Positions 1-7,637 of a stretch of DNA of 64,000 bases are shown here, one piece after another. The notes beneath the pieces are model-generated. The model was not told the origin of the DNA. It made no database searches and saw only the letters and a program-made list of their open reading frames with translations. The translations under genes were made by a program, and so were the position numbers. Source of the stretch: Claveliimonas bilis (GTDB taxonomy: Bacteria; Bacillota; Clostridia; Lachnospirales; Lachnospiraceae). The stretch's first letter is position 1, and the number at the start of each line of letters is the position of its first letter. The DNA lies in the NCBI RefSeq assembly GCF_030296775.1, contig NZ_AP027742.1:1550001-1614000 (forward strand), in the 5' to 3' direction.

Positions 1-345
1 GGCGATTATGTACTTACCGGAGGAGAACTTCCGGCTATGGTAATGGTGGACACCATTTCCAGGCTGGTTCCGGGTGTTCTGCACAATGATGTCTCTGCAG
101 AGTTTGAAAGCTTTCAGGATCATCTTCTGGAATATCCCCAGTATTCCAGACCGGAAATCTGGCATGACAAGCAGGTGCCGCCTGTCCTTTTATCAGGTCA
201 TCATGCCAATGTGGAAAAGTGGAGAAGAGAGCAGTCCGTGATCCGCACGGCAAAGAACCGACCGGATCTTCTTAAGAAAGCCCAGCTTACGGAAGCGGAG
301 AGGAAGATGCTGGAAGAGAAGGGGCTGTTGGATGATACAATTTAG
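1..345 (+). CDS. trmD: tRNA (guanine-N1-)-methyltransferase, C-terminal part
   Basis: TrmD methylates G37 of tRNAs next to the anticodon using S-adenosylmethionine. Only the last 114 residues are in the window; the frame is open from base 1. It begins with the conserved GDYVLTGGELPAM segment of the knotted SAM-binding region, followed by the C-terminal helical domain (LPGVL-like RLVPGVLHND, then HxxVxxWRR-like HANVEKWRREQ). In most Bacillota trmD is directly followed by rplS; here rplS is about 40 kb downstream, so the core operon is split by accessory DNA. Identification is by family motifs and is secure. Confidence 0.96.
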   Translation, partial: GDYVLTGGELPAMVMVDTISRLVPGVLHNDVSAEFESFQDHLLEYPQYSRPEIWHDKQVPPVLLSGHHANVEKWRREQSVIRTAKNRPDLLKKAQLTEAERKMLEEKGLLDDTI

Positions 346-355
346 ATAACAAAAA

Positions 356-380
356 TCGCAGAGTAAACTACTCTGCGAAA
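356..380 (+). repeat. Left inverted repeat of putative invertible promoter
   Basis: A 25-bp repeat whose reverse complement recurs at 603-627 with one mismatch. Its core is itself a palindrome: 8-bp arms TCGCAGAG and CTCTGCGA around the 7-bp spacer TAAACTA. The spacer is asymmetric and is inverted in the partner copy, as expected for tyrosine-recombinase inversion sites. On the minus strand the hairpin is followed by TTTTTG, so it could also terminate transcription running toward trmD. Confidence 0.75.
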
Positions 381-411
381 ATCATTTCATAATTTGTTTT
401 GGAAAATAAAA

Positions 412-435
412 ATTCTCTGGAAGAATCCAGAGAAT
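412..435 (-). terminator. Hairpin inside invertible segment, terminator-like on minus strand
   Basis: Nine-bp perfect stem (ATTCTCTGG with CCAGAGAAT) and a 6-nt loop. Read on the minus strand the stem is followed by TTTTATTTT, giving a plausible intrinsic terminator; on the plus strand no clear T-run follows. If the segment flips, this terminator would face the operon, reinforcing an OFF state. Confidence 0.5.
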
Positions 436-565
436 AATCAGATATTATTTTGAATAAATATGAGATTAGTTGTTATAGAAAAAAATTAAGATTAGTTTTA
501 TTAGCATAAAATGAATCAAGAAATGGCTAAAATTATCGTAAAATGTACTTATTTAGTATTTTTTC

Positions 566-594
566 TTGAACAGCTATACTTTATGATGTATAAT
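566..594 (+). promoter_or_regulatory. Sigma-A-type promoter of the polysaccharide operon
   Basis: TTGAAC at 566-571 and a perfect TATAAT at 589-594 with a 17-nt spacer. The predicted start lies about 7 nt downstream, at the edge of the right inverted repeat (603-627), so nearly the whole repeat would be in the 5' leader. Confidence 0.8.
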
Positions 595-602
595 AACTAA
601 AG

Positions 603-627
603 TTTCGCAGAGTAGTTTACTCTACGA
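603..627 (-). repeat. Right inverted repeat of putative invertible promoter
   Basis: Reverse complement of 356-380 with one mismatch out of 25. The spacer reads TAGTTTA on the plus strand, the complement of TAAACTA in the left copy, which sets the two sites in inverted orientation. It lies 23 nt upstream of the first start codon (651). Confidence 0.75.
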
Positions 628-650
628 AAATCAAACAGGGAAGTGATGAT

Positions 651-1154
651 ATGTGGTACGCCTTAAAATGTCATCCCGGAAAAGAGCAGGAAATTCTGGA
701 ATCCTGCCGTCAGGAAATTGACAGCAGGATTCTTTGTGACGCCTTCCTTTTCACTTACGATCAAATGAAACGTTACGAAGGAAGCTGGCATGTGGAGAAA
801 AAGCAAATGTTTCCGCAGTACGTTTTCCTGGAAACCCAAGATGGCAGGGCGCTATTGGAACATTTTAAGTTTTCATCTGCATTCCCAGCGGCGGAAATCA
901 AAGAAAATTTGAAAGAGATTTCTTCTGAAGAAGAAAGATTTTTGCAGAACCTTTACAGTACAGGACATCACCTTCCTATGTCGGAAGGATATATCCAGGA
1001 TGGAGAAACCCACGTGACATGCGGTCCGCTGGTGGGATGGGAAAGGCAGATCAAAAAGATTAACCGTCATAAACGTCTGGCAAAGCTTGCATTTCCAGGA
1101 GACAACTTTGTGACCATGATACCGGCAGGGTTGGAAATCAAAAGCAAGTCCTAG
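651..1154 (+). CDS. NusG-family (LoaP-like) transcription antiterminator, first copy
   Basis: A 167-residue protein with a NusG N-terminal (NGN) fold signature at the start (MWYALKCHPGKEQEI) and FPQYVFLE at about residue 55, then a degenerate C-terminal KOW-like region (GPLVGWERQIKKINRHKR). Operon-specific NusG paralogues (LoaP, UpxY, RfaH types) bind RNA polymerase and let it read through terminators in long polysaccharide operons. It is the first gene after the putative invertible promoter, with an AGGGAAGTG ribosome-binding region just upstream. A second, divergent paralogue follows 60 nt later. Assignment to LoaP rather than another NusG paralogue is inferred from context. Confidence 0.82.
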   Translation: MWYALKCHPGKEQEILESCRQEIDSRILCDAFLFTYDQMKRYEGSWHVEKKQMFPQYVFLETQDGRALLEHFKFSSAFPAAEIKENLKEISSEEERFLQNLYSTGHHLPMSEGYIQDGETHVTCGPLVGWERQIKKINRHKRLAKLAFPGDNFVTMIPAGLEIKSKS

Positions 1155-1214
1155 AATAGAAATCCGAAAACAAAATGTTTGTAAAGTGGAGATTTCGGCA
1201 GGAGTGAAGAAGCA

Positions 1215-1754
1215 GTGGGAAAATGGTATGTGATGCGCACTGTTCCCGGAAAAGAACAGGAAGCGGGAGCGCTGATGGAAAGGACCATAGATAAAAGCCT
1301 GTGGAGTCAGTGGAGAGTTTTGAAAAAACAGAAGCTGTTCCGTGCCAAAGGGAAGCTGTTCTTAAGTATGGAGACGATGTTCCCAGGCTACATTTTTGTC
1401 AAAAGCAGTCTGCCAAAAGAGCTGGAGGAGGAACTAAACAAATCCAGGGAGTATCCGAAGCTGATCGGAAATGAACCAATAGAAACCGTACCGGTGGAGG
1501 AGCAGGACTTGAGATTTCTCCAGGCTGTATGTGGAAAAGAATTGGAAAAGCCTATGAGCCTTTCCAGAGTAGAGGCAGACGAGGAAGGAAAGCTGATCCA
1601 TGTAGATGGAATCCTGAAGAAGTATGAGGGACAGATCATAAGGCAGCGCTTAAGGAAACGGTATGTGCTGGCAGAAGTAGAGCTGTTCCAGAGGAAAGAG
1701 AATGTACTGTTCGGGGTTTACTTGCCGGAGGATGAGATCTGGCAGGAAAGATGA
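1215..1754 (+). CDS. NusG-family (LoaP-like) transcription antiterminator, second copy
   Basis: A 179-residue NusG paralogue: NGN start (GKWYVMRTVPGKEQEAG), FPGYIFVKS in the second half of the NGN domain, and a C-terminal KOW-like stretch (KYEGQIIRQRLRKRYVLAEVEL). The start is GTG at 1215 with AGGAG at 1200-1204; no nearby ATG gives the conserved N-terminus. It shares the motif order of the gene before it but is clearly diverged, so the pair is not a recent duplication. It probably processes the same 15-kb operon; whether the two act together, on different signals, or antagonistically cannot be told from sequence. Confidence 0.83.
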   Translation: MGKWYVMRTVPGKEQEAGALMERTIDKSLWSQWRVLKKQKLFRAKGKLFLSMETMFPGYIFVKSSLPKELEEELNKSREYPKLIGNEPIETVPVEEQDLRFLQAVCGKELEKPMSLSRVEADEEGKLIHVDGILKKYEGQIIRQRLRKRYVLAEVELFQRKENVLFGVYLPEDEIWQER

Positions 1755-1791
1755 GTGATAGAAGCAGTAATCACAGAGGAGTAAAAATGTA

Positions 1792-1935
1792 ATGGACAAG
1801 GAAACGTATTTGGCAGATCCGAGATTTAAGGGAATCGAGCCATTTAAAAATAAAGTGTGGCTTTCTTCTCCCACAATGCACGGGGACGAGCAGCGTTGGG
1901 TAGATGAAGCAATCTTGCTTACAAATCAATTATGA
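1792..1935 (+). pseudogene. N-terminal remnant of a DegT/DnrJ/EryC1/StrS sugar aminotransferase
   Basis: A 47-codon reading frame whose product contains KGIEPFKNKVWLSSPTMHGDEQ, the typical N-terminus of PLP-dependent UDP-sugar aminotransferases, which are normally about 380-420 residues. It ends at TGA shortly after WVDEAIL, so the PLP lysine and all catalytic parts are missing. A GAGGAG ribosome-binding site still stands upstream. It is most likely the leftover of a 4-amino-sugar gene deleted from the operon. Confidence 0.72.
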
Positions 1936-1998
1936 AGAGTAATTGAAGCTGTATTTTGAAATGATTCGAAAAGATAGAGGGAATTTGGTGGTAAGTTA

Positions 1999-2652
1999 AT
2001 GAAAGCATATGACAGTATTTATAACAGATATATTAAGAGGATTATAGATCTTATTCTTGCTGTGCCCTTCCTTATTGTTGCGATTCCACTTTACCTTGTG
2101 ATTGGTATTGCGATTATAGCAGAAGATGGTAGACCGATGTTCTATCGTCCGTTGCGTGGAGGGTATAGAAATAAACCTTTTCGAATTTTCAAGTTCCGTA
2201 CCATGGTTAAGAATGCGGACAAAATCGGTGGGGGAACGACAGCAATGCACGATCCGCGTATTACGAAAGTCGGAGTTTTTCTTCGAAAGACAAAACTGGA
2301 TGAGACAGCAAATCTTATTAATATCATACTTGGAACAATGTCTTTTATCGGCCCCCGTCCTGAATTACTTCAATATACGGAGAAATATAAGGAAGACGAA
2401 AAAGAAATACTTGAAGTTCGCCCTGGAGTAACAGATTTTAGTTCCATTGAGTTTATAAATCTGGATGAGATTGTGGGGGCAAGCAATGCAGATGAAATGT
2501 ACGAGAAATATGTTTTAAAGGAAAAGAATGCTTTGCGAGTAAAGTATGCGGAATCAGTAAGCTTCAAAACAGATGTAGAGATTTTCTTTAAAACCATTTG
2601 GAAGGTACTACAGAAAACATTCAGATTTGTTTTCCGGAAAGAACATAGATAG
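1999..2652 (+). CDS. Initiating undecaprenyl-phosphate sugar-phosphate transferase (bacterial sugar transferase family)
   Basis: A 217-residue polyprenyl-glycosylphosphotransferase that would place the first sugar phosphate on undecaprenyl phosphate at the inner membrane. One hydrophobic segment lies at about residues 14-42 (IIDLILAVPFLIVAIPLYLVIGI), then the family motifs KFRTM, DPRITKVGVFLRKTKLDE, and MSFIGPRPE, all expected for PF02397. It lacks the long N-terminal multi-TM region of WbaP/WcaJ, so it is the short catalytic form. It has a GGTGG-type ribosome-binding site. It is the first enzyme of the repeat-unit assembly line; the sugar cannot be read from sequence. Confidence 0.92.
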   Translation: MKAYDSIYNRYIKRIIDLILAVPFLIVAIPLYLVIGIAIIAEDGRPMFYRPLRGGYRNKPFRIFKFRTMVKNADKIGGGTTAMHDPRITKVGVFLRKTKLDETANLINIILGTMSFIGPRPELLQYTEKYKEDEKEILEVRPGVTDFSSIEFINLDEIVGASNADEMYEKYVLKEKNALRVKYAESVSFKTDVEIFFKTIWKVLQKTFRFVFRKEHR

Positions 2653-2685
2653 TTTAGGGACTGCATTTGTAAAGGAGTGGAAAGC

Positions 2686-3624
2686 ATGGAGTATATAACA
2701 TTAAAAAATTCGGATTTAAAAGTTTCAAGGCTGTGCATGGGAGGATGCCCCATGGGAAAATATGGATGGGGAGATGTACAAGAGAATGAATTGATTGATG
2801 CAGTCCATGCCGCGTTGGATAGAGGAATTACAATGTTTGATACTGCTGATACATACGGCCTTGGGCAGAGTGAACGAATACTGGCAAAAGCTCTTGGTAA
2901 AAGGAGAAAGGATGTTGTAATCGCAGACAAATTTGGTGTAAGAGTGGGATCCAATGGAACAGTTTATGATAACAGCCCACAGTATATAAGAGAGGCTTTA
3001 GATAATTCATTACAACGACTTGAAACTGATTATATTGACCTTTATCAAGTTCATTACAGAGATAATTTTACGCCTTTATCAACGGTGATTGATACACTAG
3101 AGGAATTAAAGAATGCTGGAAAGATTCGATATTATGGTTTATCAAATATTCATGAGAAAGACTATGATGAAATAAAACCATATATTGGACGGATTGTCAG
3201 CGTTCAAGATGAATATAGTTTAGCATGTCGTAAAAACGAGATGGATTTATTGAGATTAAGCGAAGAGTTCAGGATTACTCCATTAACATGGGGAAGTCTG
3301 GGGCAAGGTATATTGACCGGAAAATATACAAAAGATAATGTGACTTTCGGTGCAGATGATCGTAGAAGTAGAGATATTTACGTTAATTTCCATGGAGATA
3401 AGTTAATTAAAAATCTTGAAATCGTAGAAGTAATGAAGGAGATTGCAGTAAGGTACAATAAGCCTGTTTCGGCTGTCGCGATTCGGTATATTCTCGATTT
3501 TATACCAAAGTCAGTAGTACTTGTAGGTGCAAAACGTCCAAGCCAGATTATTGGCAATATTGAAGGTACTGATTGGAAACTGGCAGAAGATGATATTAGA
3601 AAATTAGATGAGATTTCTAAATAG
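2686..3624 (+). CDS. Aldo/keto reductase
   Basis: A 312-residue (beta/alpha)8 NAD(P)H-dependent oxidoreductase. Conserved features: FDTADTYGLGQSE with the catalytic Asp and Tyr near residue 52, the catalytic Lys in VIADKFG, and IDLYQVHY containing the active-site His. ATG 2686 is chosen because AAAGGAG (2671-2677) is 8 nt upstream; a GTG at 2677 overlaps that site. Its place between the initiating transferase and a split transketolase suggests it makes or reduces an unusual sugar precursor for this glycan, which is inference only. Confidence 0.88.
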   Translation: MEYITLKNSDLKVSRLCMGGCPMGKYGWGDVQENELIDAVHAALDRGITMFDTADTYGLGQSERILAKALGKRRKDVVIADKFGVRVGSNGTVYDNSPQYIREALDNSLQRLETDYIDLYQVHYRDNFTPLSTVIDTLEELKNAGKIRYYGLSNIHEKDYDEIKPYIGRIVSVQDEYSLACRKNEMDLLRLSEEFRITPLTWGSLGQGILTGKYTKDNVTFGADDRRSRDIYVNFHGDKLIKNLEIVEVMKEIAVRYNKPVSAVAIRYILDFIPKSVVLVGAKRPSQIIGNIEGTDWKLAEDDIRKLDEISK

Positions 3625-3660
3625 AGTTGAAATATGAATAGTTTGAGTGAGGAGATAATT

Positions 3661-4674
3661 ATGACAAGTCAATGGACAAGCGAACAGTTAGCTTGGAAAA
3701 TACGTCGGCACGGTGTGGAAATGACACATCTCTCGGGAGGTAGTCATATAGGAGCAATCATGTCAGTTGCTGACATCGTTGCAGTTTTGTACACAGATAT
3801 TATGAAGTACCGATCAGAAGAACCTGATTGGAAAGATAGAGATCGTTTCATTCTCAGCAAAGGACATGCTGGAGCAGCTATCTATGCGGCACTTGCAGAA
3901 GAGGGGTTCTTCCCGGTAGAAGAACTAAAGACTCATTATCAGAATGGAAGCAGATTATCTGGGCATGTTTCGCATCATTTGCCAGGTGTAGATTTTTCCA
4001 CAGGGTCATTGGGACATGGATTATCAGCGGCTGTTGGAATGGCATATGCTTCGAAAAAAAATAAGGATAACAGGCATAAAGTCTATGTAGTCCTTGGGGA
4101 TGGGGAGTGTGATGAAGGGGCTGTATGGGAGGCGGCGTTATTTGCTAATCACTTTAGGCTTAATAATCTGGTAGCGATTATAGACCACAATCATATGCAG
4201 AGCCTAGATTTTCAGGAGAATACCTTGGAGATTGAGGATTTCGGATCTAAATGGAGAGCTTTTGGTTGGAACGTTGTTGAGATAGATGGAAATAATCATG
4301 ACGAGTTAAAGGAGGCTTTTTCTGTGGCTGATAAGTATAGTGCAGAGGAGTCTCATAAACCAACTGTAATTATTGCAAATACAATCAAGGGTTATGGTGT
4401 TTCCTTTATGCAGAATGATATTCTGTGGCATTATAGATTTCCTCATGAGGGCTGGGAGTATGATTGTGCTGTAAATGAGTTGCATAAGGTTAAGCCGAAT
4501 GGTGTGGACGATCCATATACACCAGAAGGAATTTTGAATCCTGCGTTACCAAAGGAGGATGATGATATCTATAATGACCATACATTCTCTTTTACATGGG
4601 TGACAAATTATCCAGAGAAGATGAGGAGAGTAGAAGCTCCCACAGGGAGCGGAGAAAGAGAGCATAGAATCTAA
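3661..4674 (+). CDS. Transketolase-like protein, N-terminal (thiamine-diphosphate) subunit
   Basis: A 337-residue N-terminal half of a split transketolase. It has the ThDP-binding motif GDGECDEGAVWEAALFANH (about residue 145), the conserved SKGHAGAAIYAAL and HLPGVDFSTGSLGHGLSAAVGMA segments. ATG 3661 has AGGAG at 3650-3654; an earlier in-frame ATG (3634) has no ribosome-binding site. The partner C-terminal subunit starts 15 nt after the stop. Split pairs catalyse two-carbon ketol transfer; in a polysaccharide operon the likely role is producing a special ketose or aldose building block. The substrate is unknown. Confidence 0.9.
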   Translation: MTSQWTSEQLAWKIRRHGVEMTHLSGGSHIGAIMSVADIVAVLYTDIMKYRSEEPDWKDRDRFILSKGHAGAAIYAALAEEGFFPVEELKTHYQNGSRLSGHVSHHLPGVDFSTGSLGHGLSAAVGMAYASKKNKDNRHKVYVVLGDGECDEGAVWEAALFANHFRLNNLVAIIDHNHMQSLDFQENTLEIEDFGSKWRAFGWNVVEIDGNNHDELKEAFSVADKYSAEESHKPTVIIANTIKGYGVSFMQNDILWHYRFPHEGWEYDCAVNELHKVKPNGVDDPYTPEGILNPALPKEDDDIYNDHTFSFTWVTNYPEKMRRVEAPTGSGEREHRI

Positions 4675-4689
4675 GGAGATAGGCAAGAA

Positions 4690-5610
4690 ATGAGGGACAC
4701 ATTTGTCAGAACACTAATTGAGTTAGCTAAAGAAGATAAAGATATTGAACTGATAACGGGTGATCTTGGATTTGGAGTTCTAAAACCTTTCTGGGAACAG
4801 TGCCCAGATCAGTTTACTAATGCAGGAATTGCAGAACAGAATATGACAACTGTAGCGGCAGGAATGGCACTGGAAGGGAAAACAGTATTTACCTATAGTA
4901 TTGGGAATTTTCCGACCTTGCGTTGCTTGGAGCAGATTAGGAATGACTGTGCGTATCATAACGCAAATGTAAAAATTGTCTGTGTCGGTGGTGGATTTGT
5001 ATATGGTTCTCTTGGGATGAGCCACCAGGCCACGGAAGATTTGGCGATTATGAGGGCTTTGCCTGATGTTGTTGTTATGGCTCCGGCCGATTTGGTAGAA
5101 GCAGAGGAATGCACAAAAGCATTAGTCAAGTATCCTGGCACTGCCTATTTGAGACTTGGGCGAGGTGGCGAGAAAAGAATTCATGAGAAAATTGATTGTT
5201 TTCAGATTGGTAAGGCCGTTAAAGTAAAAAATGGTGAAAGAGTTGCCATTTTTTCGACAGGAGCGATATTTGAAGAGATAGAGAAGGCTTATGAACTTCT
5301 TGTTAATGAAGGATACTATCCAGCAGTCTATACTTTCCCTACAGTAAAGCCTATTGATAAAGAAGTGATTCAGAAATGTGCATTAGATTTTGATTTAATT
5401 GTTACTTGTGAAGAACATAACATAGTCGGGGGATTTGGGTCAGCCGTTGCTGAGGTGATGGCTGAGATGAAGCAGAAAAAAGCCACTCTTTTAAGAATCG
5501 GAATTGATGATGAATACTCTGTTAGTGTAGGAAATCAAAACTATCTCAGAGGACAATATGGAATAAATGCCAATGGAATTGAAAAACGAATAAAAAAAGC
5601 ATTAGCATAA
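4690..5610 (+). CDS. Transketolase-like protein, C-terminal (pyrimidine-binding) subunit
   Basis: A 306-residue partner of the previous gene. The pyrimidine-binding domain carries GIAEQNM with the conserved ThDP-activating Glu, and FTYSIGNFPTLRC and SLGMSHQATEDLAIMRALP are typical of the family; residues from about 185 form the C-terminal transketolase domain (VAIFSTGAIFEEI, TCEEHNIVGGFGSAVAEV). Together the two proteins make one functional enzyme, resembling E1-type or DXS-like architecture split in two. AAGGAGAT precedes the start. The gene is co-directional with all glycan genes around it. Confidence 0.9.
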   Translation: MRDTFVRTLIELAKEDKDIELITGDLGFGVLKPFWEQCPDQFTNAGIAEQNMTTVAAGMALEGKTVFTYSIGNFPTLRCLEQIRNDCAYHNANVKIVCVGGGFVYGSLGMSHQATEDLAIMRALPDVVVMAPADLVEAEECTKALVKYPGTAYLRLGRGGEKRIHEKIDCFQIGKAVKVKNGERVAIFSTGAIFEEIEKAYELLVNEGYYPAVYTFPTVKPIDKEVIQKCALDFDLIVTCEEHNIVGGFGSAVAEVMAEMKQKKATLLRIGIDDEYSVSVGNQNYLRGQYGINANGIEKRIKKALA

Positions 5611-5632
5611 ATTAAGGGGTAGAATATAAGAC

Positions 5633-6535
5633 ATGTATAAGGTGAAAGTATTAATGTCTACATATAATGGAGAAAAATATTTAGGTGAACAGCTTGAAAG
5701 CATATTTAAGCAAATAGATGTAGAAGTAAGTTTATTAGTTCGAGATGATGGATCAACAGATAAAACGTTGGACATTTTAAATGAATGGGCTGAAAATCAT
5801 GAAATAATAATTGTTAAAGGAAAAAATTTAGGCTATGCCCATAGTTTTATGGCCCTTTTAAATAGCGCATCAGGAGCTGACTATTATGCTTTTGCAGATC
5901 AAGACGATGTATGGTTACCTAAAAAACTAATAACTGCAATAGATTGTATGAATTCAGGTAATGAGAAGAATCACTTATATATGTCACAAGCAATTATAGT
6001 AGATGATAGATTGTATCCTATCAAGGTCAAATTTCATAAGAGATATATTACCCTTGATAGACTTATAGCACATAATTTTGCAATAGGTTGCACTATGGTT
6101 TTTGATGATTATCTTCACGGTATTCTTAAAGCGTCACCTGAAAAAATGGAGTTGAGGGCAGGACATGATTATTGGATATCGTGTGTAGCATGTGCAGTGG
6201 GGGGGAATATATATTGGGATGAGAATGGATATGTTTTATATAGACAGCATGGAAATAACGCTTCTGGGAAGATTGTTTCAATTAGGCAAGCTTTTCGTGC
6301 CATAAAAAAAATACTCTATAAATGGAAGCACGTGCGCGAAAATATTGCAAAAAAAATATTGATAAATTATTCGGAATATATTTCTAATGATGATAAAAGG
6401 ATATTAAAAATTGCGGCTTATTATCGGGATAATTTTCAAACATATTTAAGATTTTTGCTATCAAAAAAGTTTTTATCCAACTATTTTATTGCAGATGTCG
6501 TGACGAAAATTTCCATTCTGATATGCGCATTTTAA
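5633..6535 (+). CDS. Family 2 glycosyltransferase
   Basis: A 300-residue GT-A enzyme. The N-terminus (KVKVLMSTYNGEKYLGEQLESIFKQ) and RDDGSTDKTLDIL are the GT2 nucleotide-sugar binding signatures; FADQDDVWLPKK carries the metal-binding DxD-like motif seen in rhamnosyltransferase-like GT2 proteins. It ends with basic, amphipathic stretches that could lie on the inner membrane face. It would add one sugar to the lipid-linked repeat unit; donor and acceptor are unknown. Confidence 0.9.
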   Translation: MYKVKVLMSTYNGEKYLGEQLESIFKQIDVEVSLLVRDDGSTDKTLDILNEWAENHEIIIVKGKNLGYAHSFMALLNSASGADYYAFADQDDVWLPKKLITAIDCMNSGNEKNHLYMSQAIIVDDRLYPIKVKFHKRYITLDRLIAHNFAIGCTMVFDDYLHGILKASPEKMELRAGHDYWISCVACAVGGNIYWDENGYVLYRQHGNNASGKIVSIRQAFRAIKKILYKWKHVRENIAKKILINYSEYISNDDKRILKIAAYYRDNFQTYLRFLLSKKFLSNYFIADVVTKISILICAF

Positions 6536-6548
6536 CGAGGTGAAGTTA

Positions 6549-7637
6549 ATGAAAGTTTTAGCAATGTATCTACCACAATATCATCGAATGAAAGAGAATG
6601 ATGAGTGGTGGGGCGAAGGATATACAGAGTGGACAGCAGTAAAATCCGCAAAGCCATGCTATAGGGGGCATAAACAACCAAATGTACCACTTAAAAAATT
6701 TTATTATAACTTAGCTGAAGAAGATGGATCTACATGGGCTGAACAAGCACAATTAGCTAGAGAATATGGGATATACGGATTTTGTATCTATCACTATTGG
6801 TTTAAGACAGGTCAGCAATTGATGGAAAAACCTATGGAGATATTACTTGATCATCCTGAAATAGATATTAATTATTGCTACTGCTGGGCTAATGAAAATT
6901 GGACAAGAACTTGGGATGGAAAATCTAACCATATATTAAGAAAACAAGAATATGGTGATATTGACGAATGGAGAAATCATTTCTACTATTTACTCAAATT
7001 TTTCGAGGATCCACGATATATAAAAATTGATAACAAGCCTGTTTTGAACATCTACCATAGTGCCAAGATTCCTTGTTTAGCAGAGATGAAATGTGAGTGG
7101 AATAGAATGGCGAGAGAAAATGGATTTAATGGAATATATTTAGTAAGTGGAAATACTTTTTTTACACTTGATAAAAGATACGATCTTATAGATGCTTACT
7201 ATAATTTTGAACCATTATACACTTTTAAATATAAAAGTCCCTTATGGAATAAGGGGGCATATAAAGCGGCTTCAATTATGAGACATTTATATAATAAGGT
7301 CACTGGAAAAACGATTTTAGAGAAAAGAGTTCCATCTAAGAGATTTGTGAAATGGATGGGTAAACCAGATATGCAAAAAGCAAAAATAGTATTTCCTGGG
7401 GCTTGTCCAAGATGGGATAATACACCTAGAAAAGGTTATAAAGGAATGGAATATGTCGGGTTAGATTTAGATAGTTTTAGACAACAATTGTGGGCAGCGA
7501 AAAAAGAGTATAAAGATTCTGAATTTATTTATATCAATGCATGGAATGAATGGGGAGAAAGTGCATATTTGGAGCCAGACGAGATGATGGAATATTCATT
7601 TTTAGAGGTAGTAAGAGATGCATTTAAGAATTCCTAA
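6549..7637 (+). CDS. WbsX-like protein (glycoside hydrolase 99-like / putative glycosyltransferase)
   Basis: A 362-residue protein of the WbsX family (PF14307): AMYLPQYH, WWGEGYTEWTAV, YGFCIYHYWF, CWANENWTRTWDG and near the C-terminus INAWNEWGESAYLEPD are all hallmarks. Family members occur in O-antigen and capsule clusters and have been called glycosyltransferases, though the fold is that of an endo-mannosidase-type hydrolase. ATG 6549 has GAGGTG 6 nt upstream and is preferred to the GTG at 6540. Its 3' end overlaps the next gene by 20 nt, so translation is probably coupled. Confidence 0.88.
   Translation: MKVLAMYLPQYHRMKENDEWWGEGYTEWTAVKSAKPCYRGHKQPNVPLKKFYYNLAEEDGSTWAEQAQLAREYGIYGFCIYHYWFKTGQQLMEKPMEILLDHPEIDINYCYCWANENWTRTWDGKSNHILRKQEYGDIDEWRNHFYYLLKFFEDPRYIKIDNKPVLNIYHSAKIPCLAEMKCEWNRMARENGFNGIYLVSGNTFFTLDKRYDLIDAYYNFEPLYTFKYKSPLWNKGAYKAASIMRHLYNKVTGKTILEKRVPSKRFVKWMGKPDMQKAKIVFPGACPRWDNTPRKGYKGMEYVGLDLDSFRQQLWAAKKEYKDSEFIYINAWNEWGESAYLEPDEMMEYSFLEVVRDAFKNS

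Larger units (their letters stand above)
381..602. promoter_or_regulatory. Putative invertible promoter segment upstream of the glycan operon
   Basis: This 222-bp AT-rich, gene-free segment sits between two inverted 25-bp repeats, directly between trmD and the first antiterminator gene. It holds one strong promoter pointing right (566-594) and a hairpin (412-435) that resembles a terminator on the minus strand. In the orientation present the promoter faces the glycan operon, which would be ON; inversion would turn it toward trmD. Inversion is inferred from repeat geometry and position, as known for phase-variable capsule promoters of gut bacteria. Confidence 0.72.

Noticed and set aside
356-627. 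Inverted repeats as two ordinary terminators
   Set aside because: Neither copy has a T-run on the plus strand, the spacers are precisely inverted, and a promoter lies between. Kept as inversion sites, with the terminator role on the minus strand noted as possible.
2142-2954. Long antisense open frames across glycan and core genes
   Set aside because: They mirror strongly supported genes, have no ribosome-binding sites and give low-complexity, Ser/Phe-rich products.
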